From CBDFLD01 sp965249005 (lineage in GTDB: Bacteria > Acidobacteriota > UBA6911), in contig CBDFLD010000023.1 of NCBI GenBank assembly GCA_965249005.1, positions 682,001 to 746,000 on the forward strand: a DNA stretch of 64,000 nt. Reading direction: 5' to 3'. The notes beneath the pieces are model-generated. The model had not been told where the DNA came from and ran no database searches. It was given only the letters and a program-made list of their open reading frames with translations. This document shows positions 45,893 to 55,136 of this stretch, piece after piece (position 1 is the stretch's first letter; each line of letters starts with the position of its first letter). A program made the translations under genes and the position numbers.

Positions 45893-45921
45893 TTGACACG
45901 TCCGGGGCAAGCCCCTATAAT
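45893..45921 (+). promoter_or_regulatory. consensus sigma-70 promoter of the GWxTD gene
   Basis: TTGACA and TATAAT are both perfect and are separated by exactly 17 bases. The spacer holds an inverted repeat GGGGC-AA-GCCCC, placed where a repressor or DNA bending could act. The start codon of the GWxTD gene is 75 bases downstream of the -10. Confidence 0.85.
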
Positions 45922-45995
45922 TATGGGGACGCGAATGCCCTCCCGTGCGCTGCTACTATGGCCGGGTATTCCAAAGCCATACCAAGGAGTCTGCC

Positions 45996-47639
45996 ATGAC
46001 TGGTTTGTCCCATCGTTTTGCCCTGGCTCTCGTTGCTTTACTCGCCCTCGGCCTGTGTATCGCCCCGGCTAAAGACAAGAAGAAAAAGGGAGAGTTGGAA
46101 ACCGACAGGTCCGAGTATTACAAGAAGTGGCTCAAGGAAGACGTGGTTTACATAATCAGCGAGGAAGAAAAGAAGGTTTTCAAGTCGCTGTCAACGGAAG
46201 AAGAGAGGGAGAAGTTCATCGAGCAGTTCTGGTACAGAAGAAATCCGGATCCTCGGAGCAGCTACAACGAATTCAAGGAAGAGCATTACAGGCGGATTGC
46301 CTATGCCAACGAGCGCTTCGCCTCGGGACTGCAGGGGTGGCGGACCGACCGCGGTAGAATGTACATTACCTTTGGTCCACCCGTAGAGATCGAGTCCCAT
46401 CCCACCGGGGGCATGTACCAGCGGCAATACTATGAAGGCGGAGGGTCGACCTCCACGTACCCGTTCGAACGATGGCGGTATCGGCATATTGACGGGGTGG
46501 GTGACGACGTTGAAATCGAGTTCGTCGACAAGACGATGAGCGGCGAATACAGGATGGCGATGAGTCACGACGAGAAGGACGCCCTCATGCACGTCCCTGG
46601 CGTGGGGCAAACCATGAACGAAATGATGGGTCTGTCGAGCAAAGAAGACCGACCGTACTTCAGTCCGGGCAACATTCATGATCCGATTCACGGCGGGCAT
46701 TTGCGGCTCAAGGACATGCCTTTCCAGCGGATGGAGCGCTATTTCAATCTCCAGCGCCCCCCGGCCATCAAATTCAAGGACCTACAGGGCATTGTCTCCA
46801 CCAATATCAAGTTTCAGCAATTTCCCTATTCCGTGCGCATGGACTATATCCGACTCTCCGGGGACAAGGTTCTGGTACCCGTCACGATCCAGATCAACAA
46901 TGGAGACCTGGAATTCAAGAGGGAGTTCGATTTCAACCGAGCGGCGGTCAACGTCTACGGGTTGGTCACAAACCTCACGGGCCGGATCATGGCCGAGTTC
47001 GAGCATGTGATCACGGTGGAGTATTTGGATCAGTTTTTCGAACAGGGCAAACAGAGCAATGCCGTATACCAAAAGATCATCGGGCTGCCCCCGGGACAGC
47101 GGTTCAAGCTCGAATTGGTCCTCAAGGACGTCCATAGTGGGGAGATCGGGGTGCGGGAAAAAGGATTGCTGACGCCCAAGTACGACGATGCTTCACTCCA
47201 GATGAGCAGCGTCATCCTGGCAGAAAAAATAGAAGAGGTTCCTTACAACTCGAACCGCCTAGATCAGTTCATCATCGGGCAATTGAAGGTGCGGCCGAAC
47301 GTGACCTCCGAATATGTGGGGGGACAAAACCTGGTTCCCTATGTCCAGGTGTACAACGCCCATCTGGATCAAGCCAGCTTGGAGCCTTCCATTACAGTGA
47401 CTTATCGAATCAAAAAAGGCAGGAGGGTCGTCCGTCAAGTTCAGGATCTGCAGGCGGACGCTCTTCAGTTCTTCTCAGGAGTAAGATTGGTGGTTCTGGG
47501 CAAGATCCCGTTGGAATCCATCGACCCCGGCCCCTACACACTGGAAGTCGAGATCAGCGATAGGCTCAAGAACGAGACAGTGATGGCAAAGACAAAGTTT
47601 ACTGTCACTTCGCAGCCTCAAACCGCCGAGCTCCGATAG
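45996..47639 (+). CDS. secreted GWxTD-domain protein
   Basis: 547 residues. A signal peptide (RFALALVALLALGLCIAP) precedes a lysine-rich stretch. The GWxTD domain follows, with FIEQFWYRRNPDPRSSYNEF and the name-giving GWRTDRGRMYITFGPP near residue 110. The rest is beta-rich. GWxTD proteins are abundant in Acidobacteriota and related groups and have no known function. The ATG has AAGGAG seven bases upstream. It is preceded by a consensus promoter and followed by a dispersed repeat. The AlkP-type lipoprotein gene comes next. Confidence 0.88.
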   Translation: MTGLSHRFALALVALLALGLCIAPAKDKKKKGELETDRSEYYKKWLKEDVVYIISEEEKKVFKSLSTEEEREKFIEQFWYRRNPDPRSSYNEFKEEHYRRIAYANERFASGLQGWRTDRGRMYITFGPPVEIESHPTGGMYQRQYYEGGGSTSTYPFERWRYRHIDGVGDDVEIEFVDKTMSGEYRMAMSHDEKDALMHVPGVGQTMNEMMGLSSKEDRPYFSPGNIHDPIHGGHLRLKDMPFQRMERYFNLQRPPAIKFKDLQGIVSTNIKFQQFPYSVRMDYIRLSGDKVLVPVTIQINNGDLEFKREFDFNRAAVNVYGLVTNLTGRIMAEFEHVITVEYLDQFFEQGKQSNAVYQKIIGLPPGQRFKLELVLKDVHSGEIGVREKGLLTPKYDDASLQMSSVILAEKIEEVPYNSNRLDQFIIGQLKVRPNVTSEYVGGQNLVPYVQVYNAHLDQASLEPSITVTYRIKKGRRVVRQVQDLQADALQFFSGVRLVVLGKIPLESIDPGPYTLEVEISDRLKNETVMAKTKFTVTSQPQTAELR

Positions 47640-47777
47640 AGCTCTCGGTGCTGACTGGCGCAACGCGCCAGTCGCTTGGGAACGTAACTGCGCAGCGCAC
47701 CGTGAAAAAACGTGGTTTTTGACGATTTGCTAAGTTACACGCATAGCAGCAGATCCGCGAGCAGTTACTTAAGAGCC
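47640..47777 (+). repeat. structured dispersed element, copy B (127-bp core)
   Basis: A 138-bp element bounded by AGCTCT and AGAGCC, beginning at the base after the GWxTD stop codon. The core 47650-47776 matches copy A with a single mismatch, in the same orientation, and has the same hairpin and GTAACTGC/GCAGTTAC pairing. Nine bases near the left end present in copy A are absent here. Confidence 0.85.
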
Positions 47778-47930
47778 AACAGCTATTCACGACGTTTCGG
47801 AAAGGCCGATTAGACTTGCCGCGGATGAGACCTTCCCCCTACCGCCGGGGTTTTGCCGTTGTTCGCGGCGCATCGGCCGAGACATCACAGACGCCCAACT
47901 AGTCCCATCAACGCGCGGCTATGGAGCCCA

Positions 47931-49958
47931 ATGACCCAGCTGGTGCTTCGTGATAGACGCGGCTGGCCGGTGTGCGCTTCCCTTTTCTGCATTCTTGTCC
48001 TGTCGGCGTGCGCGACCCCGTCGGCGAGTAACGGCAGAGCGCCCGGACGAAAGGTCGTGATTCTCGGGTTCGATGGGGCAGACCCGGCTCTTCTCTCCCG
48101 ATGGGTGAGCGAGGGGCACCTGCCGAATATCCGACGACTCGGCCAAACTGGGACGGTGCAGCCGCTGGCGACCACTCAACCACCCCAGTCCGCCGTTGCT
48201 TGGGCGTCTCTGGCCACTGGAATGAATCCCGGACGACATGGGGTGTTCGATGTTTTCGAAGTCGACCGGAAACATTACGCTGCAAGCGCCGGATTCGAGC
48301 GGCTCGAGGGGCCGGATTTCCTCCTTCGCTTGTTCCCGGTGTCCTCCCCGCGACCGGTGCATCGTCTGCAGCAAGCACCCTTTTACCAGATTGTCTCCCA
48401 GGCTGGAGTCCAGACCTCGGTGCTAAAGGTGCCGCTGGCCGTGCCCTCGAGCGCGAACGACGCGTGCCGGCTGCTGTCTGGATCCGGTTTCATGGATGCC
48501 TGCCAAACCGGCGAAACGTTCTTCTATTTCGCCACCGACCTGACCCAGTGGGATCTGAGTGGCAAGGAACTGGGGGGGAATCTCGTTCAGCTGGGGCGTC
48601 GGGGCAATAGCATGCGAACCCGCATCGAAGGTCCCCACGACCCTCGCTACGACGATGGAAGGCGGTTGTCGATTCCACTGAAACTCGAACTCACTCCGGA
48701 GGAAACCGCTGTCCGAATCACCGTTCAAGGAAAACAACAGACTGTGGCGCAAGGAAGCTGGAGCGATTGGTTCGAGTTCCGGTTTCAGGGGGGCATGTTC
48801 GTCGACCGGCGAGGGATCGGCCGTTTCTATGTGCTGGAGACCTATCCGGAAGTGCGCCTTTATCTCGAGCCCATCTCCCCCGATCCTAGAAAACCACCTC
48901 TACCGATTTCGAGCCCCAAGGGATTGGCGGCGGATTTGGCTGCCCGAGTGGGCCTGTTCAAAACCCTGCAGTGGAGCGACCAGCTTTGGGGATTGAACGA
49001 GGAAAGAATTGATGAAGCAGTATTCCTCGAGGACCTATTCCGCAACATGGGCATCCAGGAGGCGATGTTGGTGGATGAACTCGACCGGCGTGATCCTCAA
49101 CTGGTAGTCACCGTTTTTTCTGCTATCGACAGCGTGTCCCATATGTTCTTCAGGCTGATGGACCCGGAACATCCGAGGTACGAGGCAAGCCTCGCCGAAG
49201 GCTACGGAAACGCCATCCTTCGAACCTACCGCAGGATGGACGAGATGATTGGAAGTATCCTGGGACGGCTCGGTACGCAGGACACCCTAATCGTTGTGAG
49301 CGACCACGGGTTCGAGAGTTGGAGCCGCGAGTTCAACGCGAATGCGTGGTTGGTCGAGAATGGATACCTGGTAACGACCGGGACGCCTTCACCCGACCCC
49401 GAAGCCAGGCCGTCTGACTCTTACAGTGGACAGAGCTCGTTTCCCCGCGTCGACTGGCGACGGTCGCGGGCATACGGCCTCGGCGCGGGGGGGATCTTCA
49501 TCAATGTAGTCGGCCGGGAAGGACAGGGTTCCATCCAGCCGGGCCTCCGGGGATATGAACAGCTTCGCGACGAAATCCGGATCCGGTTGCTGGAGTTCCG
49601 AGATCCGGACACCGGCCGGCCGGTGGTCCAGTCGGTTTACCGCCGGGAGGAGCTGTACGAGGGTCCCCGGCTAGAGCAAGCCCCGGATCTTGTCGTCTCC
49701 TTGCGCGATGGCTATCGGGCATCGTGGCAAACTGCCCGTGGCGCGGTACCGGAAACGATCGTCGCAGCCAACTTGAAAAAGTGGAGCGGGGATCATGCGA
49801 CATCCGATCACTCCTCTGTTCCTGGAATATTCTTGTCGAACCGTAGGACTTCAGGGGCCGATTACACGGTTCTGGACATCGCACCCACGATTCTGGAGAT
49901 TTTCGATATCCCGATACCAACACAAATGGATGGGAAACCGATCCGCCTTCTGCCTTGA
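47931..49958 (+). CDS. alkaline phosphatase superfamily lipoprotein (phosphodiesterase type)
   Basis: 675 residues. The lipobox FCILVLSAC marks an outer-membrane or periplasmic lipoprotein. AlkP-superfamily motifs are GFDGADPALL (first metal Asp), WASLATGMNPGRHG (nucleophile region), AIDSVSHMFF, VVSDHGFE and GDHATSDHSS (metal ligands). The family includes type I phosphodiesterases and phosphotransferases. The location beside two glycosyltransferases and the rml genes suggests a cell-surface polymer substrate. I start at the ATG for MTQLVLRDRRGW, which puts the signal at the N-terminus. Confidence 0.85.
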   Translation: MTQLVLRDRRGWPVCASLFCILVLSACATPSASNGRAPGRKVVILGFDGADPALLSRWVSEGHLPNIRRLGQTGTVQPLATTQPPQSAVAWASLATGMNPGRHGVFDVFEVDRKHYAASAGFERLEGPDFLLRLFPVSSPRPVHRLQQAPFYQIVSQAGVQTSVLKVPLAVPSSANDACRLLSGSGFMDACQTGETFFYFATDLTQWDLSGKELGGNLVQLGRRGNSMRTRIEGPHDPRYDDGRRLSIPLKLELTPEETAVRITVQGKQQTVAQGSWSDWFEFRFQGGMFVDRRGIGRFYVLETYPEVRLYLEPISPDPRKPPLPISSPKGLAADLAARVGLFKTLQWSDQLWGLNEERIDEAVFLEDLFRNMGIQEAMLVDELDRRDPQLVVTVFSAIDSVSHMFFRLMDPEHPRYEASLAEGYGNAILRTYRRMDEMIGSILGRLGTQDTLIVVSDHGFESWSREFNANAWLVENGYLVTTGTPSPDPEARPSDSYSGQSSFPRVDWRRSRAYGLGAGGIFINVVGREGQGSIQPGLRGYEQLRDEIRIRLLEFRDPDTGRPVVQSVYRREELYEGPRLEQAPDLVVSLRDGYRASWQTARGAVPETIVAANLKKWSGDHATSDHSSVPGIFLSNRRTSGADYTVLDIAPTILEIFDIPIPTQMDGKPIRLLP

Positions 49959-50087
49959 GATCGATCATTTGTTTGCTATTTGGGTTTTGGGATTTGTATA
50001 TTTCGAAAAAACCCCCTAGGTTATGGTTCGCAGAATCCAAATGCGCTAGCGTGGTTCGGAGAAGGTGTCAAAACTGGGACCAAGGGG

Positions 50088-51074
50088 ATGGATGTTTCCA
50101 TTGTTATTCCGACATGGAGGGGCCGGCATCTGCTGGAGTCCTATTTGCCGTCGGTCCTGGCCGCGGCCCGAGAGTATCAGAACCAAACCGGGAAGCAGGC
50201 CGAGGTCGTGATCGTCGAAGATGGCAGCGACGACGACACGGCGGCATGGGTCCGGTCTTGTTATCCCTCACAGGTTCTGCTCTTCGAACACGCAACCAAT
50301 CGTGGATTCGCAGCCGCGTGTTGGACAGGTGTCGAGAAGTCCCGATATCCACTGGTGCTGTTGCTCAACAATGATGTTCGTCTAGAACCGGACTGTATTG
50401 CTCCGCTGGGCGCGCATTTCGCCGATCCACGTGTCTTTGCGGTTTCAGGCAAGATCTTCAACCAAAAAGGGGATGTCTTTTGCAATGGCGGCAAGATTGC
50501 CCGGTTTCGCCGGGGGATGTGGAGCACGTACGAAAACTACGACGTGCTTCCCGGCCGTCAGCAAGACGGTCCCTTGTTTTCTTTTACGGCTGTCGCCGCT
50601 TTCTGCGCTTTTGATCGGGCGAAGTTCCTACAGTTGGGGGGATTCGATCCCTTGGTCTTTCTGGTCGAGGACATAGAACTCTCTTACCGCGCGTGGAAAC
50701 GGGGATGGCTCGTAAAGTACGAGCCTGGCAGCGTCGCCTACCACGATGCAAGCCAAACGATCGCGACCCATTACCGCAAGCGGCACGTCGATGGTCTGTC
50801 CCGGCGCAATAGGATCCTGATGCACTGGATGCTGCTGCACGACCGATGGATGTTCTTGCGGCATTTGACTTTCTTGCTTGCCAGGTTCTCCATTAGTTGG
50901 TTGGCGCTCGATTGGCGCTTCTACTGGGGTATCTTCTCGGGGTTGCGGAACCTGTCCCATATTCTGCACAAAAGGCAGGCAACCCGCCGCACGATGGCAC
51001 GATCGGATCGCGAGCTCCTGGAGTTGCTAAGCGATTTCTATCGCACAGCGCCCATCGAACCACGCAAAGCGTAG
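50088..51074 (+). CDS. family 2 glycosyltransferase
   Basis: A 328-residue GT-A enzyme. It begins with VSIVIPTWRGRHLLESYLPS and has VVIVEDGSDDDTAAWV, then the metal-binding NND in LLLNNDVRLEPDC. VEDIELSYRAWKRGW is the ExxxxDLSxR-like acceptor motif of rhamnosyl- and related transferases. The C-terminal region contains a hydrophobic, basic segment that may associate with the membrane. The stop is directly followed by the next glycosyltransferase start, implying coupled translation. Confidence 0.88.
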   Translation: MDVSIVIPTWRGRHLLESYLPSVLAAAREYQNQTGKQAEVVIVEDGSDDDTAAWVRSCYPSQVLLFEHATNRGFAAACWTGVEKSRYPLVLLLNNDVRLEPDCIAPLGAHFADPRVFAVSGKIFNQKGDVFCNGGKIARFRRGMWSTYENYDVLPGRQQDGPLFSFTAVAAFCAFDRAKFLQLGGFDPLVFLVEDIELSYRAWKRGWLVKYEPGSVAYHDASQTIATHYRKRHVDGLSRRNRILMHWMLLHDRWMFLRHLTFLLARFSISWLALDWRFYWGIFSGLRNLSHILHKRQATRRTMARSDRELLELLSDFYRTAPIEPRKA

Positions 51075-51830
51075 ATGAAACCAATAACAGCCACCCTGAT
51101 CACTTACAACGAAGCGGACAGAATCGAGGATGCCCTATCGAGTCTGGCTTGGGCGGACGAGATTGTCGTGGTCGATAGTGGCAGTACCGACGAGACCGTT
51201 GCCATTTGCGGTCGTTTCACCGACCGAATCTTCCACCGAGATTGGACCGGATATGTGGACCAAAAGAACTTTGCACTCAGTCAGGCGACCCATGACTGGG
51301 TCTTCTCGCTGGACGCGGATGAGCGTGTGACCGACGAATTGTTGGGTGAGATCCAAACAATTCGGGCCAAAGGCTTTGGCCACGACGGATACAAGATCCC
51401 GAGAGTGGCTTGGTTCATGGGAGGGTGGATCCGTCACGGAGATTGGTACCCGGACTATCAACTGCGTCTCTTCGACCGGCGGCGGGGAAGATGGGAAGGA
51501 GGAAGGGTCCACGAGTCCGTCAAGATACAGCATAGCCCCGGAGTGTTGCAGGGTGAGATCCTCCATTTCACCTATCGCGACCTTTCCGATTACCTGAGGC
51601 GTCTGGATCGATACTCGAGCCTCGCCGCCGCCGACTACCGGGAGCGGGGACACCGGCCCTCGGCGGCCAAGATGATTGCGAACCCGTTGTGGGCCTTTCT
51701 GAAGGGATATATATTCAAGAAAGGGTTGCTCGACGGGGCTCCGGGATTGATGGTGGCCGTCATGGCGGCCGTTTCTGTCTTTTTTAAGCACGCCAAGCTT
51801 TTCGAGCTGCAAAAGGGCGCCCGCGTCTGA
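51075..51830 (+). CDS. family 2 glycosyltransferase, LPS-core (WaaE/KdtX) type
   Basis: 251 residues. It opens with ITATLITYNEADRIEDALSS and has DEIVVVDSGSTDETVAI, then FSLDADERVT (the DxD motif). WIRHGDWYPDYQLRLFDRR and RVHESVKI are typical of lipopolysaccharide-core glucosyltransferases such as WaaE/KdtX. It sits directly after the other GT2 gene and is probably cytoplasmic-face membrane associated. The sugar donor is unproven. Confidence 0.88.
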   Translation: MKPITATLITYNEADRIEDALSSLAWADEIVVVDSGSTDETVAICGRFTDRIFHRDWTGYVDQKNFALSQATHDWVFSLDADERVTDELLGEIQTIRAKGFGHDGYKIPRVAWFMGGWIRHGDWYPDYQLRLFDRRRGRWEGGRVHESVKIQHSPGVLQGEILHFTYRDLSDYLRRLDRYSSLAAADYRERGHRPSAAKMIANPLWAFLKGYIFKKGLLDGAPGLMVAVMAAVSVFFKHAKLFELQKGARV

Positions 51831-51842
51831 CACAGTTTTTGA

Positions 51843-51848
51843 TATAAT
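51843..51848 (+). promoter_or_regulatory. consensus -10 element before rmlA
   Basis: A perfect TATAAT lies 48 bases upstream of the rmlA start and 12 bases after the preceding stop. No convincing -35 was found at 16-18 bases. The adjacent TTTTTGATATAATAG is AT-rich against a GC-rich background, so rmlA probably has its own promoter. Confidence 0.5.
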
Positions 51849-51896
51849 AGGGCGTTTTTGTGTTTGGAGCTTCACACAAAGGAGACACCCACATCC

Positions 51897-52607
51897 ATGA
51901 AAGGTATTGTTTTGGCCGGCGGGCTGGGTTCGCGCCTGCTACCCCTCACCAAGGTCACCAACAAGCACCTTCTTCCCATCTACGACAAGCCAATGATTTA
52001 CTACCCGATCGAGGCCCTTGTGCAGGCCGGTGTTCGGGAGATCCTGATCGTAACCGGTGGGAAAAACGCGGGAGATTTTCTCCAGCTTCTGGGAAACGGA
52101 AAAGAGTTCGGCCTGGAGCATTTGAATTACACCTACCAGGACGGCGAAGGGGGGATCGCGGCCGCATTGTCGCTGGCCGAGTTCTTCGCCGATCGTAGCC
52201 CGATCTGTGTCATCCTGGGAGACAACATCTTCGAGGGCTCCATTGCGCCCTATGTGGCGAACTTCCGCAAGCAGGCGAGCGGCGCCCGGATCCTCTTGAA
52301 ACGGGTCGAGGACCCTGAGCGGTTTGGCGTCCCGAAAATCGACGGTGACCGCATTGTTCGCATTGACGAAAAGCCACAATCGCCAGAGTCGGATTACGCG
52401 GTGACCGGCATCTATATGTACGACGCCGAGGTGTTTGATATCGTAAAAACCCTCAAACCTTCCAGTCGTGGGGAATTGGAGATCACAGACGTCAACAACC
52501 ACTACATCAAAAAAGGGAAGATGGAGTACGACATTCTAGACGGTTGGTGGACGGATGCGGGGACTTTTGAATCATTGCTCCGTGCGTCTAATCTCGTTTC
52601 GGATTAG
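51897..52607 (+). CDS. rmlA: glucose-1-phosphate thymidylyltransferase, short form
   Basis: RmlA couples dTTP with glucose 1-phosphate to give dTDP-glucose, the first step of dTDP-L-rhamnose synthesis. The 236-residue protein begins KGIVLAGGLGSRLLPLTKVT with the nucleotidyltransferase signature, followed by NKHLLPIYDKPMIYYP and VILGDNIFEGS. It lacks the ~50-residue C-terminal extension of enterobacterial RmlA. AAGGAG precedes the ATG. The gene heads rmlA-rmlC-rmlB-rmlD. Confidence 0.9.
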   Translation: MKGIVLAGGLGSRLLPLTKVTNKHLLPIYDKPMIYYPIEALVQAGVREILIVTGGKNAGDFLQLLGNGKEFGLEHLNYTYQDGEGGIAAALSLAEFFADRSPICVILGDNIFEGSIAPYVANFRKQASGARILLKRVEDPERFGVPKIDGDRIVRIDEKPQSPESDYAVTGIYMYDAEVFDIVKTLKPSSRGELEITDVNNHYIKKGKMEYDILDGWWTDAGTFESLLRASNLVSD

Positions 52608-52642
52608 CGGCGGGCTGGAGAGTAGGACAGCTTGGGACCGAT

Positions 52643-53107
52643 ATGAGCGATTTCATTCATCAAGTAAATACCAAGAAGCTCAGAATCATTCCGGACGAAC
52701 GCGGACGTCTGATGGAAATACTCAGGAATGACGATGAGATTTTCAGGAAGTTTGGTCAGATCTATCTTACCGCCGCCTATCCTGGCGTGGTCAAGGGCTG
52801 GCACTACCACAAGGTCCAATGGGACCACTTCGTTGTCGTTCACGGAATGATGAAAATCGTCCTGTACGACTCGCGTAAGGACTCACCCACTCACGGGAAA
52901 GTGAATGAGTTCTTCATGGGCACTCATAATCCAATGGTCCTGCAAATTCCCCCCTATGTGTTCCACGGGTTCAAGTGTATCAGCGAGCATGAAGCCGTGG
53001 TGATCAACGTGCCGACGGAGGTTTTCCACTACGACGAGCCGGATGAGTACCGCGTGGCTGCTCATAGTGATGAGATTCCCTATGATTGGAGCAGAAAGGA
53101 CGGGTAG
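52643..53107 (+). CDS. rmlC: dTDP-4-dehydrorhamnose 3,5-epimerase family protein
   Basis: A 154-residue cupin with the RmlC-family core: GQIYLTAAYPGVVKGWHYHK (holding the catalytic His region), DHFVVVHGMMKIVLYDSR, SPTHGKVNEF, and the C-terminal VINVPTEVFHYDEPDEYR. It is about 25 residues shorter than enterobacterial RmlC and has KGWHYHK in place of RGLHxQ, so it belongs to a divergent subgroup. Position between rmlA and rmlB supports the epimerase assignment. It ends two bases before rmlB. Confidence 0.8.
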   Translation: MSDFIHQVNTKKLRIIPDERGRLMEILRNDDEIFRKFGQIYLTAAYPGVVKGWHYHKVQWDHFVVVHGMMKIVLYDSRKDSPTHGKVNEFFMGTHNPMVLQIPPYVFHGFKCISEHEAVVINVPTEVFHYDEPDEYRVAAHSDEIPYDWSRKDG

Positions 53108-53109
53108 TC

Positions 53110-54138
53110 ATGCGGCTTTTGGTCACTGGAGGCGCTGGATTCATCGGCTCCAATTTCGTTCGCTATATGCTCGGTCGGTACCCGGGTTATGAAATCATCA
53201 ATCTCGACAAACTCACCTACGCGGGAAATTTAGAAAACCTCGCCGATTTGGAGCAGCAGGCGCGCTATACCTTTGTTCAGGGAGACATTTGCGACTCCGA
53301 GATCGTGCGGGAAACACTCGAGAAAGGTGTAGATGCGATTGTCAACTTTGCCGCCGAGTCTCATGTGGATCGGAGCATCCTCGATGCGTCCGATTTCGTC
53401 CGGTCCAACGTGAGCGGGACGCTGTGCCTTCTCGACGCTGCGCGAAAGGCCTCGGTCCGCCACTATATTCAGATATCGACGGACGAAGTTTTTGGCAGCT
53501 TGGGGCCGGAAGGTTGTTTTACCGAGGAAACTCCGTTTGCGCCCAATAGCCCCTACGCAGCGAGTAAGGCGGGCGCCGATCTCTTGGTTCGGAGTTACTA
53601 TCATACTCACGGATTGCCCACGTTGACCACTCACTGCTCCAACAACTACGGTCCCTATCAATTCCCTGAGAAACTGATTCCGTTGATGGTGACCAATGCG
53701 CTGTCGGACCACTCGCTCCCCGTATATGGAGACGGACTCAATGTGAGAGACTGGATCCACGTGAGGGATCATTGCTCCGCGATCGATCACATCCTCCACC
53801 ACGGAAAGGTCGGGGAAAGCTATGCGATCGGCGCGGGCCAGGAAATGACCAACATAGCGATCGTCAAGCTCATTTTAGAAATCCTGGGCAAGAGCGAGTC
53901 TTGTATATCGTTCGTCAAGGATCGTCCTGGCCACGATCGAAGATATGCGATCGATGCCTCGAAGTTACAGGAATCGGTGGGTTGGAAGCCGGTCGTTTCA
54001 TTCGAAGAGGGACTACGCGAAACGATCGATTGGTACCAGCACAATTCCACCTGGGTGGAGCATGTTCGGAGCGGCTCGTATCTTACCTACTATGACCGCA
54101 TGTACCATCAATGTCACCGAACTCTCAACGAACTGTAA
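53110..54138 (+). CDS. rmlB: dTDP-glucose 4,6-dehydratase
   Basis: RmlB converts dTDP-glucose to dTDP-4-keto-6-deoxyglucose with NAD. The 342-residue SDR protein shows the Rossmann motif VTGGAGFIGSNFVRY, INLDKLTYAGNLENL, FAAESHVDRSI, and the active-site HYIQISTDEVFGSL and NSPYAASKAGADLLVRSYYH (YxxxK). The ATG right after the rmlC stop is used. The open frame's eight earlier residues overlap rmlC. Confidence 0.95.
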   Translation: MRLLVTGGAGFIGSNFVRYMLGRYPGYEIINLDKLTYAGNLENLADLEQQARYTFVQGDICDSEIVRETLEKGVDAIVNFAAESHVDRSILDASDFVRSNVSGTLCLLDAARKASVRHYIQISTDEVFGSLGPEGCFTEETPFAPNSPYAASKAGADLLVRSYYHTHGLPTLTTHCSNNYGPYQFPEKLIPLMVTNALSDHSLPVYGDGLNVRDWIHVRDHCSAIDHILHHGKVGESYAIGAGQEMTNIAIVKLILEILGKSESCISFVKDRPGHDRRYAIDASKLQESVGWKPVVSFEEGLRETIDWYQHNSTWVEHVRSGSYLTYYDRMYHQCHRTLNEL

Positions 54139-54234
54139 CAGAGCGTTTGGGGGTAGCGTGCCCCGGGGGCGCTGACATACAATCGCGCTTCACACAGCCG
54201 GCCGTGGAGCCACCCCAGGACCCAAAGGACGAAC

Positions 54235-55107
54235 ATGAAGATACTGATTGCAGGCGCTAACGGAATGCTTGGATCCGATCTGGCGCGGAGCTTCGAGTCC
54301 CATCATGAAGTCCGGGCTGTTGGTCGGGACACGCTGGACGTGGCGGATTCCAACGCCTGGACCCGGCATCTGGATGAGTTTCTGCCCGAGGTCGTGATCA
54401 ACGCGGCCGCCATGACCGACGTGGACGCCTGCGAGAACTACCCCTCAAAGGCCTTCGACGTGAACGCCACAGGATGCCAGAATCTGGCGAAGGCCGTGGC
54501 CTACAGCTCGGCTCTGGTCGTCTATTTCAGCACGGATTATGTCTTCGACGGCGCCAAGGGAGCGCCTTATCATGAAGAAGACAGTCCGAACCCGTTGAAT
54601 GTATACGGCAAGTCCAAGCAACTCGGGGAAGAATGGATACGGGATAACTGTCCTCGCCATCTGATCATTCGGACGTCCTGGGCATTTGGGTACGGGGGCA
54701 AAAACTTTGTGCGAACGATCCTATCCGCCGCCCGGCAAGGAAATACCCTGAGAGTGGTGAACGACCAAAGGGGAAGCCCGTCTTATACCTACGATGTGGC
54801 GCAGCACACACTTCGGATGTTCGAACGCGGGTGCACCGGTACCTATCACCTGACCAATCAAGGTTCCTCCACCTGGTACGAGCTCGCCTGCGGGGCCCTG
54901 GAGTTTTCGGGGCTTTCCAACCCTCGAGTCGTTCCTGTCAGCACGGCGGACTATACTAGGCCGGCTAGACGACCGGCGAATTCCGTACTGGCCAACGCTA
55001 GACTGGAGCAGGAGGGATTTACTCCCATGCGTTCCTGGCGGTCGGCCGTGCAACAGTATGTGGAATCGATTCGATACGAAGAAGCCGCGGCTGGACTTCG
55101 ACGTTAG
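54235..55107 (+). CDS. rmlD: dTDP-4-dehydrorhamnose reductase
   Basis: RmlD reduces the 4-keto group in the last step of dTDP-L-rhamnose synthesis. The 290-residue protein begins KILIAGANGMLGSDLARSF, followed by VINAAAMTDVDACE, YFSTDYVFDGAKGAPYHEED and NVYGKSKQLGEEW (YxxxK). All four rml genes of the pathway are therefore present in one run. AAGGAC precedes the ATG. Confidence 0.94.
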   Translation: MKILIAGANGMLGSDLARSFESHHEVRAVGRDTLDVADSNAWTRHLDEFLPEVVINAAAMTDVDACENYPSKAFDVNATGCQNLAKAVAYSSALVVYFSTDYVFDGAKGAPYHEEDSPNPLNVYGKSKQLGEEWIRDNCPRHLIIRTSWAFGYGGKNFVRTILSAARQGNTLRVVNDQRGSPSYTYDVAQHTLRMFERGCTGTYHLTNQGSSTWYELACGALEFSGLSNPRVVPVSTADYTRPARRPANSVLANARLEQEGFTPMRSWRSAVQQYVESIRYEEAAAGLRR

Positions 55108-55136
55108 GATTTCAAAACGGCCGCAGCAGCGGAACG

